Origin: Paracoccaceae bacterium
GTDB taxonomy: Bacteria; Pseudomonadota; Alphaproteobacteria; Rhodobacterales; Rhodobacteraceae
Reading direction: 5' to 3'
DNA: 7,160 nucleotides
NCBI GenBank assembly: GCA_011523445.1
Contig: WTGT01000188.1
Coordinates: 1 to 7,160, forward strand
Shown here: positions 1 to 6,863 of the stretch, piece after piece
How positions within the stretch are numbered: the stretch's first letter is position 1
Layout of the letters: each line of letters begins with the position of its first letter
The notes under the pieces: model-generated
Databases searched by the model: none
Told to the model about the DNA's origin: nothing
Seen by the model: only the letters and a program-made list of their open reading frames with translations
Position numbers and translations under genes: made by a program

Positions 1-125
1 AGACCGAAAGCCAGGTGTAATGTTCCTTCTGTTGAAACCAAATCATCAACATATTGCGCATCGCCGGTAACATGGAGTCTTGCGGAATCGTGGGGAATAT
101 TCGATTGGGCTTTATATTCAGTCAT
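1..125 (-). CDS. xdhB: Xanthine dehydrogenase molybdopterin-binding subunit XdhB, N-terminal fragment (runs off left edge)
   Basis: The minus strand from 125 to the window edge reads 41 codons starting MTEYKAQSNIPHDSARLHV and continuing VTGDAQYVDDL and GTLHLAFG. The HDSARLHVTG-x-A-x-YxDD pattern followed by GTLHLAFG is the usual beginning of the large molybdenum-cofactor subunit of bacterial xanthine dehydrogenase, which binds molybdopterin and carries the purine-oxidising site. Only the extreme N-terminus is present, so no catalytic residue can be checked. Two in-frame ATGs are possible, at 131 and 125. I chose 125 because AGGTGA at 137-132 sits 6 nt ahead of it, whereas the ATG at 131 directly abuts that motif and leaves no spacing. 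The gene follows the xdhA stop codon (134-132) immediately and in the same frame, so the two are surely one operon. The identity rests on the N-terminal motif plus the xdhA neighbour. Confidence 0.88.
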   Translation of the reverse strand, partial: MTEYKAQSNIPHDSARLHVTGDAQYVDDLVSTEGTLHLAFG

Positions 126-131
126 ATCCAT

Positions 132-137
132 TCACCT
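132..137 (-). promoter_or_regulatory. Ribosome binding site of xdhB overlapping the xdhA stop codon
   Basis: AGGTGA on the minus strand is a good Shine-Dalgarno match, and its last three bases are the xdhA stop codon TGA. It lies 6 nt from the ATG at 125. This spacing decides the xdhB start in favour of 125 over the ATG at 131. The overlap suggests translational coupling of the two subunits. Confidence 0.6.
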
Positions 138-1532
138 GGCCGGGATTGATTGTTGGTGTCCGGACATGCGTTGTCTGCCAAAATAGTATTTCAAAAGGAG
201 ATTTTTGGCAATTTGCATTCGGTATGCACTCGATGCTCTCATGTCTGAAATAGGCTTAAAATCTGTCTCTAGCAATTCCATGGCCATTTGAATTGTTTCA
301 AGGTTGAGGGTTTTACCTTGCAAAAAAGCTTCGGTTGCGGATGCCCTCTTAGGTATTGCAGCCAAACCACCAAAGGCAATTCTGATATCGTCAATCGTTT
401 GAAAATTCAACTCCATGAGAAAACTGCCACAAACAGCCGAAATATCTTGATCCCTTCGTTTGGATATCTTGTAACATCTGAACCACTCGTGCTGCAGGGG
501 AATTTCCACACCCTCCACGAACTCACCGGATTGTCGGTCCTGAACTCCATAATCCACAAAGAAATCTTCCAAGGGCAGTTTTCTTCTGGTGTCTTTTCTT
601 CTGAGGATCAACTTTGATTTAAGAGCAATGAGTGCTGGGGGCAAATCTCCAATGGGTGAACCATTGGCAATGTTTCCACCCACGGTAGCAACATTGCGGA
701 TTTGTACGGAACCAAAGCGATTGATCATGACACTCAAGGAGGGATAGTATTTTGAAATGACATCATCGAATTTGGTCAGGTTGGTTGCCGCACCAACGGT
801 CATGACATTACCACTGATTTTAACTTTTTTCAGTTCGGGAATATCGGAAATAAAGCAGGGAGTAGGTAATGATTTGAGATCTTTGGTTACCCAAAGACCA
901 ACATCCGTTCCACCCGCGATCAGGGTTGCATTAGGGTTTTCAGCATACCAATCGGCGAATTCATCCAGGCAGACCGGATTACGAATTGTTCCATTTCCTG
1001 TATTCTGAGGAACTTGATGGGCAGGTCTTTCGATATTGTCAATCCAATCCGGCCTAGGCTTTTGCAGACTTTCCTCACCTGCGTTGATAATTGAATCGTA
1101 TCCGGTACATCGACATAGATTTCCTGCCAATATCGTATCAAGATCGCTGGTACCGTTTGTATGCGCGGATACCAGTGACATGACTATACCCGGAGTACAG
1201 AATCCACACTGATTGCCATTGAACTTGATCATTGCTTCCTGAACGGGATGCAGATCTCCTTCAGGGCTAGAAACACCCTCGATGGTTCGAATTGACTTGT
1301 TTTCCAACTGATGTAGAAACAAAATACACGAGTTGACGGCTGAGTGAATCAATCTGTTGTCTTCCATTGATTCCATGATTACCGTGCAGGCACCACAATC
1401 TCCCTCGTTGCACCCCTCCTTAGTGCCCTTGAGATAAGCCTTTTCCCTGAGCCATTCCAGTAATGTTGTGGTCCCAGATGGATCTTCTGCGGCAATTTGC
1501 CGACCATTGATAAAAAAAATTATTTTTGACAT
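132..1532 (-). CDS. xdhA: Xanthine dehydrogenase small subunit XdhA (2Fe-2S and FAD domains)
   Basis: A 466-residue protein, complete and of normal length for bacterial XdhA. It passes electrons from the molybdenum site in XdhB through two 2Fe-2S clusters to FAD and NAD+ during oxidation of hypoxanthine and xanthine to urate in the cytoplasm. Residues 1-75 are a plant-type ferredoxin domain with C41, C46, C49 and C69 (CNEGDCGAC). Residues 80-155 are the second cluster domain with C109, C112, C140 and C142 (QCGFCTPG and LCRCTGY). Residues from about 180 form the FAD domain, with TLIAGGTDVGL at 203-213, NVATVGGNIANGSPIGD at 280-296 and KRRDQDIS at 358-365; the CO-dehydrogenase flavoprotein C-terminal domain follows. 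I start at the ATG at 1532, three bases after AGGGG (1540-1536). A TTG just upstream at 1535 is in frame but would leave no ribosome-binding spacing. The iron-sulfur and FAD parts are fused in one chain and MoCo is separate, as in proteobacterial XDH; another molybdenum hydroxylase is possible but less likely. Confidence 0.95.
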   Translation of the reverse strand: MSKIIFFINGRQIAAEDPSGTTTLLEWLREKAYLKGTKEGCNEGDCGACTVIMESMEDNRLIHSAVNSCILFLHQLENKSIRTIEGVSSPEGDLHPVQEAMIKFNGNQCGFCTPGIVMSLVSAHTNGTSDLDTILAGNLCRCTGYDSIINAGEESLQKPRPDWIDNIERPAHQVPQNTGNGTIRNPVCLDEFADWYAENPNATLIAGGTDVGLWVTKDLKSLPTPCFISDIPELKKVKISGNVMTVGAATNLTKFDDVISKYYPSLSVMINRFGSVQIRNVATVGGNIANGSPIGDLPPALIALKSKLILRRKDTRRKLPLEDFFVDYGVQDRQSGEFVEGVEIPLQHEWFRCYKISKRRDQDISAVCGSFLMELNFQTIDDIRIAFGGLAAIPKRASATEAFLQGKTLNLETIQMAMELLETDFKPISDMRASSAYRMQIAKNLLLKYYFGRQRMSGHQQSIPAR

Positions 1533-1607
1533 CAACCCCTATCTTTAAAGGAAAATAATCAAACTCGCCAATTTTGATTTGTAACTGCTTCGTTTTTTCT
1601 TTTTGTT

Positions 1608-1637
1608 TTTGTATCTAGTATTCAGGGTTTGTGTCAA
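1608..1637 (-). promoter_or_regulatory. Candidate sigma-70-type promoter for xdhAB
   Basis: Reading the minus strand, a perfect TTGACA (-35) lies at 1637-1632 and TACAAA (-10, four of six consensus bases) at 1613-1608, separated by 18 bp. Transcription would begin near 1601, leaving a leader of about 70 nt that is very A-rich on the transcribed sense strand. This is pattern matching only; the -10 is imperfect and the spacer one base over optimum. Confidence 0.4.
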
Positions 1638-1654
1638 TTGCAAATTTAAATTGG
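1635..1654. promoter_or_regulatory. AT-rich inverted repeats overlapping the xdhA -35; possible operator
   Basis: Two nested symmetries lie here. The 10-bp palindrome AATTTAAATT is at 1643-1652. The arms CAATT (1635-1639) and AATTG (1649-1653) are separated by 9 bp. The left arm overlaps the candidate -35 box of xdhA. In a divergent intergenic region this is a reasonable place for a regulator of purine catabolism to bind, but AT-rich DNA makes short palindromes by chance, and no regulator gene is visible in the window. Confidence 0.25.
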
Positions 1655-1682
1655 AATCAAGGTTTGTAGTCAAATTCTTGCC

Positions 1683-1712
1683 TTGGATAACATACCTGGT
1701 TCACGATTTAAT
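1683..1712 (+). promoter_or_regulatory. Candidate promoter for dnaE
   Basis: TTGGAT at 1683-1688 and TTTAAT at 1707-1712 (five of six bases of TATAAT) are separated by 18 bp. Transcription would start near 1719, about 55 nt before the dnaE ATG. A perfect TTGACA also occurs at 1734-1739, but no good -10 follows at 16-18 bp, and a start there would leave almost no leader, so I prefer the upstream pair. Confidence is low because only short motifs support it. Confidence 0.3.
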
Positions 1713-1773
1713 TATGAAAAATGTAAGGGTTTCTTGACATGCGGATTATCCCGAGATTTCAGATTGGAACCAT

Positions 1774-4700
1774 ATGATGGTTTCTGATCCGCGTTTCGTT
1801 CACCTCAAGGTTCACAGCAAGTTTTCCATACTTGAAGGTATTCTGGACATCAACAAGATAGCAAAAACCTGCCTGGATTTGGAAATGCCGGCTGTGGCTT
1901 TAACCGATACCAACAACATGTTTGCTGCCCTTGAGTTCGCCGAGGGATGTTCGTCCAAAGGTATTCAACCGATACAGGGGTTACAGGTTCACATAAAAAT
2001 CAGGGATAACCACCTTAACCCCCATAGTCCCGATGATACAGCTCCCATCGTATTGCTGGCACAGAATCAAATAGGGTATCAAAACCTTCTGCAATTGAAT
2101 TCCAGAATGTATCTGGATCAGGAAAAAGTCTTTCCATATCTGACACTTGACGAACTCAAGGCTTGCCAAGAGGGATTGATCTGCCTGACAGGAGGGAGTG
2201 AGGGTCCCCCCGGGGTGTATTTGCATGATGGTTCGTATGCAGATGCCAAGAAGATAGTATCGGAACTAATGGCCATTTTTCCGGCGGGCATCTACCAGGA
2301 AATCCAGCGCCATTCATATGAAGGTTCAACCTGTACCGCCAATGAGATGAAAACGGAAGCCGGGTTGATTGACATTGCCTATGAATTGGGACTTCCGTTG
2401 GTTGCAACCAACAATGTTATCCTTGCCAATAGGGAAGAATATGATTCCGTAGACATGCTGTTCTATATCAAGAACGGAGGATTCAAGACACAAAATGACC
2501 CTAGGCGGATATTAACTCCTGAACATTATTTTAAATCACAGGATGAGATGGTTGAACTGTTCGGGGATTTACCTGAAGCAATCGATAGTACAATCGAGAT
2601 TGCCAGAAGATGCAGTTTCCATTCACAGACCCATCCCCCCATGTTGCCCAGATTTTGCGAAGATGAAAGTGAGGAACTGAAGAAAAGAACTCTAGAGGGT
2701 TTGCAAAAAAGAATCGACACCATCGAATTGGCTGATTCTGAAGACGTCTACTTTCAACGGCTGGAATACGAACTTGGGGTTATAAACAATACCAGTTTTG
2801 CAGGTTATTTCCTTATTGTTGCCGATTTCATTGGTTGGGCCAAGGAACAAGGCATTCCGGTAGGACCAGGTAGGGGGTCGGGTGCCGGATCACTCGTGGC
2901 TTATGCCCTCAATATCACAACACTTGATCCAATCAGGTATTCCTTGCTGTTCGAGCGATTTCTCAATACGGAGCGGTTGTCGTTTCCTGACTTTGATATC
3001 GATTTCTGCTCCGAAAAACGTGATGATGTCCTAGGGTATGTTACGGAGAGGTATGGTGAGGACAAGGTTGCCCAGATTGTGACCTTTGGTAGCCTCGGGG
3101 CCAAGAATGCCATAAGGGATTTTGGGCGTATTCTGCGTGTACCCAGGCATCTACTCAACCTTTGGGCCTCGGAAATTGATCCTCGTTTTCCCTTCAAGCA
3201 GCAAAGGAGGGGTAATGAAGTCCTGCAAGCAGCCGAAAGATCGCAGGATTACATCAGGAACATGTTCGATCAGATCGAGGTTGTCGAAGGCATTCCAAGA
3301 AATACCAGTCGTCATCCTGGGGGCATAGTGATCAGCAATAAACCCCTGCTGGAATCAGTCCCTCTCTACCATGACAGAAAACAAGGTTTGCCAGTTACCC
3401 AATTTGACCTGAAATGGGTTGAGGAAGCCGGTTTGGTGAAGATGGATTTCCTAGGGGTTAAAACCCTGACGGTGATTGCCAAAACGCTTGAGAAACTTGC
3501 CAGGAGCGGTTTAGAAATTGATATAGAAAATATACCCTTGACTGATGAAAAGACCTTTGACCTCTATGCAAATGGAAGAACCATGGGGGTATTTCAGGTT
3601 GAGGGGGTTGGTATGACCAACGCCCTGAGGCTCATGAAGCCAACCAGATTTGAGGATATTATCGCCATAGTAGCCCTTTACAGACCTGGGCCGATGGAAA
3701 TCATCGGTGATTTCTGTGCTGCCAAGAATGGGATGAAAAAGGCCCAAAAACTGCATGAATCCATTGATTATATTCTTGAGGAAACCAATGGATTTATCGT
3801 CTATCAGGAACAGGTAATGGAAATTGTCCGAGTCATGGCTGGCTATTCACTAGGTCGGGCAGACCTTGTCAGAAGAATCATGGGCAAGAAAATTCCTGCC
3901 GAAATGGCCAAGGAAAAACCGGAATTCTTCAAGGGAGCTGATGATAAGGGTATTTCCAAGGAGACTGTGGAAAAAGTGTGGGACCAGTTGGAGAAATTTG
4001 CCCATTATGGTTTCAACAAGTCCCATGCTGCCGTTTATGCTTTGGTCAGCTATCAGACTGCTTGGCTGAAAGCCAATCATCATCTGGAATACATGGCTTC
4101 CGTAATGACCATGGATTTGAATGATGTCGACAAGTTGGCAGCTTATTCAAAGGATTTGGTAAAATCGGGTATTGAAATCGTTTGCCCAGATATCAACCAA
4201 TCCAACTCGGATTTTGAAGTACATGACGGCAAGATTGTTTATTCTCTTTCGGCCATCAAAAGTGTCGGTGTTGATGTTGCCCGCAAGGTTGAAGAGGTCA
4301 GGGGGGATGAACTCTTCAAGGATATATTCGATTTTGCCGAGAGGATTGATTTGTCCACCATTTCAAAGAGTGCCTTTGAAAACATGGTTCGTGCTGGTGC
4401 CTTTGACAAATTAGTCGGGAATCGCCATCAACTGTTCAATAATTTTGACATTCTTTCAAATTATGCCAAGTCACAAAACTCAACCAGCAATCAACAAAGC
4501 CTTTTTGATGACATACCGGACATGCCCAAACCAGCCTTGCGGCCTGCACAGGATTGGGGTGAGGGACAAAAACTGGCCGAGGAACAAATATCGATCGGAT
4601 TTTACCTGAGTGAACATCCCATAACCAGATTCAAAAGCAGATTGACAGATTTTAAGTTGACATCGATTTCGGAAATCGTTGAATGGCAGGAAAATCCTGT

Positions 4701-5232
4701 CAAAGAATTCGACTCAAAAAAAACAATCAGGATTGCTGGCATCATCGCCAAGGTTACCAAACGAATCTCGAGTAATGGTGGTACCATGGCCTTTATCAAA
4801 TTTTCCGATGATACGGGCGAGATCGAGGCTTTCCTATCTCCAGAACTCTATTCCCATGGAAATATTTTCATGAATGAGAATGCCTTGGTCCATGCCCATT
4901 TGGAAGTAGATAAATACAAGGACCAGATCAGGGTTTCCGCCTTCAAGATTTTACCCCTAGAAAATTTGATCAAAGATCCTAAAGATCTTCCGATTACGGT
5001 TCGTATTCATTTTGACAAGGTATCTGTACCTGGTCAGGTCAGATCAATCCTGGAGGAAAACACCAAGGAACTACCCAATTACCAATGGTCAAGGATAGTT
5101 TTCTCCCCGTTTTGTGAGGAAATCAAGGAAGATCTGGCCATTGATATTGCAGGTACCTACAAAATGAATAAAAAGGTGAAACAGGCGATAAAAAGCCTGG
5201 AGGGGGTTATAAAAGTTTCACCAATGGATTAA
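1774..5232 (+). CDS. dnaE: DNA polymerase III alpha subunit (DnaE1)
   Basis: An 1152-residue, full-length replicative polymerase catalytic subunit, which copies both chromosome strands within the Pol III holoenzyme. Numbering from the ATG at 1774, the PHP domain covers roughly 5-285. The palm carries GPGRGSGAGS (364-373), PDFDIDF with catalytic aspartates D408 and D410, and MDFLG with the third, D558. Further family blocks are GVFQVEG (605-611), ALYRPGPME (634-642), YQEQVM (677-682) and YGFNKSHAA (745-753). A helix-hairpin-helix region lies around 823-880, a clamp-binding motif QQSLF at 907-911, and an OB-fold from about 984 to 1060, followed by the short C-terminal domain. The PHP metal ligands are partly lost (K12, T46, N214, I216), so its nuclease is probably dead, as in E. 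coli DnaE. ATGs occur at 1774 and 1777; TTGGAA at 1764-1769 is a weak ribosome site that suits either. The chain lacks the exonuclease insertion of PolC and the clamp motif argues against DnaE2/ImuC. Confidence 0.98.
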   Translation: MMVSDPRFVHLKVHSKFSILEGILDINKIAKTCLDLEMPAVALTDTNNMFAALEFAEGCSSKGIQPIQGLQVHIKIRDNHLNPHSPDDTAPIVLLAQNQIGYQNLLQLNSRMYLDQEKVFPYLTLDELKACQEGLICLTGGSEGPPGVYLHDGSYADAKKIVSELMAIFPAGIYQEIQRHSYEGSTCTANEMKTEAGLIDIAYELGLPLVATNNVILANREEYDSVDMLFYIKNGGFKTQNDPRRILTPEHYFKSQDEMVELFGDLPEAIDSTIEIARRCSFHSQTHPPMLPRFCEDESEELKKRTLEGLQKRIDTIELADSEDVYFQRLEYELGVINNTSFAGYFLIVADFIGWAKEQGIPVGPGRGSGAGSLVAYALNITTLDPIRYSLLFERFLNTERLSFPDFDIDFCSEKRDDVLGYVTERYGEDKVAQIVTFGSLGAKNAIRDFGRILRVPRHLLNLWASEIDPRFPFKQQRRGNEVLQAAERSQDYIRNMFDQIEVVEGIPRNTSRHPGGIVISNKPLLESVPLYHDRKQGLPVTQFDLKWVEEAGLVKMDFLGVKTLTVIAKTLEKLARSGLEIDIENIPLTDEKTFDLYANGRTMGVFQVEGVGMTNALRLMKPTRFEDIIAIVALYRPGPMEIIGDFCAAKNGMKKAQKLHESIDYILEETNGFIVYQEQVMEIVRVMAGYSLGRADLVRRIMGKKIPAEMAKEKPEFFKGADDKGISKETVEKVWDQLEKFAHYGFNKSHAAVYALVSYQTAWLKANHHLEYMASVMTMDLNDVDKLAAYSKDLVKSGIEIVCPDINQSNSDFEVHDGKIVYSLSAIKSVGVDVARKVEEVRGDELFKDIFDFAERIDLSTISKSAFENMVRAGAFDKLVGNRHQLFNNFDILSNYAKSQNSTSNQQSLFDDIPDMPKPALRPAQDWGEGQKLAEEQISIGFYLSEHPITRFKSRLTDFKLTSISEIVEWQENPVKEFDSKKTIRIAGIIAKVTKRISSNGGTMAFIKFSDDTGEIEAFLSPELYSHGNIFMNENALVHAHLEVDKYKDQIRVSAFKILPLENLIKDPKDLPITVRIHFDKVSVPGQVRSILEENTKELPNYQWSRIVFSPFCEEIKEDLAIDIAGTYKMNKKVKQAIKSLEGVIKVSPMD

Positions 5233-5233
5233 T

Positions 5234-5250
5234 TCAAGGCAGGTCGGCAA
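5234..5250 (+). repeat. Short post-stop repeat, copy 1 (after dnaE)
   Basis: TCAAGGCAGGT followed by two variable bases and GCAA begins 1 bp after the dnaE stop codon. The same pattern recurs just after the hisS stop at 6842-6858, with 15 of 17 bases identical. The function is unknown and chance is not excluded. Confidence 0.4.
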
Positions 5251-5291
5251 TAACAAAACACGCTTTACCCCTTTGTAGCTGAGCATTTGGC

Positions 5292-5311
5292 GATACATTT
5301 TTGATACATTT
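5292..5311 (+). repeat. 9-bp direct repeat in the hisS leader
   Basis: GATACATTT occurs at 5292-5300 and again at 5303-5311, start to start 11 bp apart, about one turn of the helix. It lies 33-53 bp before the hisS start codon, in the 112-bp gap after dnaE. Same-face direct repeats at this spacing can be binding sites for a regulator, but nothing else here identifies one, and the sequence is AT-rich. Confidence 0.4.
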
Positions 5312-5344
5312 AAAGTTGGCAATCCACTACCCGGAAATTTTACC

Positions 5345-6838
5345 ATGGTTGCAAAATCCAAAAAACAGAAAATAGCGCGTCCAAAGGCAGAAACACCTCA
5401 GGGTTTCCAGGATTATTTTGGAGAAACCCATAAATTTCGGGTTCAAATGATGAATGACATTGCCGAGGTATTCAACAAGTTTGGATTTGATCCCTTGGAA
5501 ACTCCAGCGGTTGAGTACCTTGATAGCCTGGGGAAATTTTTGCCTGATTTGGACCGACCCAATGAGGGTGTTTTTGCTTGGAAGGATGAGGAAAAGTGGT
5601 TGTCATTGCGTTATGACATGACAGCGCCTCTTGCCAGGGTAGCTGCTCAATACAGAAATACCTTGCCCTCGCCGTATCGCAGATACGCAATGGGACCTGT
5701 CTGGCGGAATGAAAAACCCGGGCCAGGTCGATTCCGTCAGTTTTACCAATGCGATGCTGATACAGTCGGTTCAAGCAATGTTGCAGCAGATGCAGAGATG
5801 GCTGTGCTGACTTCCGAAATACTAGATGTCATGGGGATGGCCAAGAAGGACTTTCTCATCAAAATCAACAATCGAAAGATTCTTGATGGTATCCTCGTTG
5901 TGGCTGGCGTACTGGAAGAGGGAAATGCTGAATCAGATTCCGAAACCCGCGGTGCAATTTTTCGAGCAATGGACAAATTGGACAGGCTGGGATCGAAGGG
6001 AGTTCGACAGCTTTTGGGCAAGGGAAGGCTGGATGAAAGTGGTGATTACACCAAGGGGGCCGAACTGACCGGGAGCCAAATTGACCCAATCATGAATTTC
6101 CTGGAACTTGGAAATCAATCCAATACCGAAATCCTGGACAAGCTTAGGGATTTGGTTGCTGAAACCGATGTGGGGTCTGAGGGTGTATATGAGCTGAATG
6201 AAATATTGGATTGTATCAATGCCCAGAATAGTGACATGGAAAATTTCGTGATAGATACCTCCATTGTACGAGGGCTGGATTATTATACTGGACCAGTATT
6301 GGAGGCAGAACTTACTTTTGAAATATTGGATGAAAAGGGAAGACGGAAAAGATTTGGTTCTGTTGCTGGCGGAGGTCGCTATGACGATCTTGTCAAAAGA
6401 TTTATCGGTCAAAAGGTTCCTGCAACAGGGGTTTCAATTGGTATTGACAGGCTCATTGCTGCCAGGGAAAGCAGACAAGCGGAAAAGATCAAGGTTCGTG
6501 GTCCTGTTTTGGTTACAGTCATGGACCGCCATCGAATGGCCGATTATCAAAAGATGGTGGCAGACCTCCGTAAAGCGGGAATTAAATCCGAAGTATTTTT
6601 GGGGAATGCCCGGAATTTTGGCAAGCAATTGAAATATGCAGATACCAGGAACTGCCCCATAGCAATTATTCAAGGGGAAGAAGAAAGGAACAAGGGTGTC
6701 GTTCTGATCAAGGATCTTGAACTTGGTTCAAAAATTTCAGAAACGGCATCGTTGGATGAATGGAAATCACGAGATTGGCAGCAAGAGGTCAGGGTCGAAA
6801 ACCTGATATCCACAATCAAGGAGATACTTGCCAAGTAA
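5345..6838 (+). CDS. hisS: Histidyl-tRNA synthetase
   Basis: A 497-residue class II aminoacyl-tRNA synthetase that attaches histidine to tRNA-His in the cytoplasm. Visible landmarks are RYDMTAPLAR (89-98); motif 2, RNEKPGPGRFRQFYQ (121-135), for ATP and acceptor-stem contacts; the histidine-specific signatures RGLDYYTG (309-316) and AGGGRYDDLV (341-350); motif 3, GVSIGIDRL (362-370); and a C-terminal anticodon-binding domain from about 386 (VLVTVMDRH to GVVLIKDLE). All catalytic blocks are intact, which separates it from the HisZ regulatory paralogue. It is longer than the roughly 425-residue E. coli enzyme, mostly through the region between motif 2 and the histidine signature, as in the alphaproteobacterial group. 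The ATG at 5345 is preceded by GGAA at 5333-5336, a weak ribosome site 8 nt away; the lysine-rich N-terminus and the following PQGFQDYF support this start. It follows dnaE by 112 bp on the same strand and is not followed by hisZ or hisG. Confidence 0.97.
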   Translation: MVAKSKKQKIARPKAETPQGFQDYFGETHKFRVQMMNDIAEVFNKFGFDPLETPAVEYLDSLGKFLPDLDRPNEGVFAWKDEEKWLSLRYDMTAPLARVAAQYRNTLPSPYRRYAMGPVWRNEKPGPGRFRQFYQCDADTVGSSNVAADAEMAVLTSEILDVMGMAKKDFLIKINNRKILDGILVVAGVLEEGNAESDSETRGAIFRAMDKLDRLGSKGVRQLLGKGRLDESGDYTKGAELTGSQIDPIMNFLELGNQSNTEILDKLRDLVAETDVGSEGVYELNEILDCINAQNSDMENFVIDTSIVRGLDYYTGPVLEAELTFEILDEKGRRKRFGSVAGGGRYDDLVKRFIGQKVPATGVSIGIDRLIAARESRQAEKIKVRGPVLVTVMDRHRMADYQKMVADLRKAGIKSEVFLGNARNFGKQLKYADTRNCPIAIIQGEEERNKGVVLIKDLELGSKISETASLDEWKSRDWQQEVRVENLISTIKEILAK

Positions 6839-6841
6839 TCA

Positions 6842-6858
6842 TCAAGGCAGGTTTGCAA
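6842..6858 (+). repeat. Short post-stop repeat, copy 2 (after hisS)
   Basis: This second copy of the TCAAGGCAGGT-NN-GCAA element starts 3 bp after the hisS stop codon and fills most of the 25-bp gap between hisS and the convergent DUF1489 gene. It differs from copy 1 only in the two variable bases (TT here, CG there). It has no hairpin followed by a T-run, so it does not look like a classical terminator. Confidence 0.4.
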
Positions 6859-6863
6859 AATTG

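Noticed and set aside
288..617. 109-residue plus-strand open frame inside xdhA
   Set aside because: It is antisense to the FAD domain of xdhA, with no recognisable motif and no ribosome site of note.
1734..1739. Perfect TTGACA close to the dnaE start as its -35 box
   Set aside because: No acceptable -10 lies 16-18 bp downstream (TTTCAG at best), and a start there would leave only a few bases before the ATG.
5253..5279. Possible dnaE terminator (ACAAA with TTTGT, or GCT with AGC pairing)
   Set aside because: The stems are 5 bp or less with a long loop or a bulge, and no T-run follows. It is not a convincing intrinsic terminator.
5933..6412. 159-residue minus-strand open frame inside hisS
   Set aside because: It is antisense to a fully conserved part of HisRS and shows no recognisable domain. 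The sense reading explains the sequence completely.
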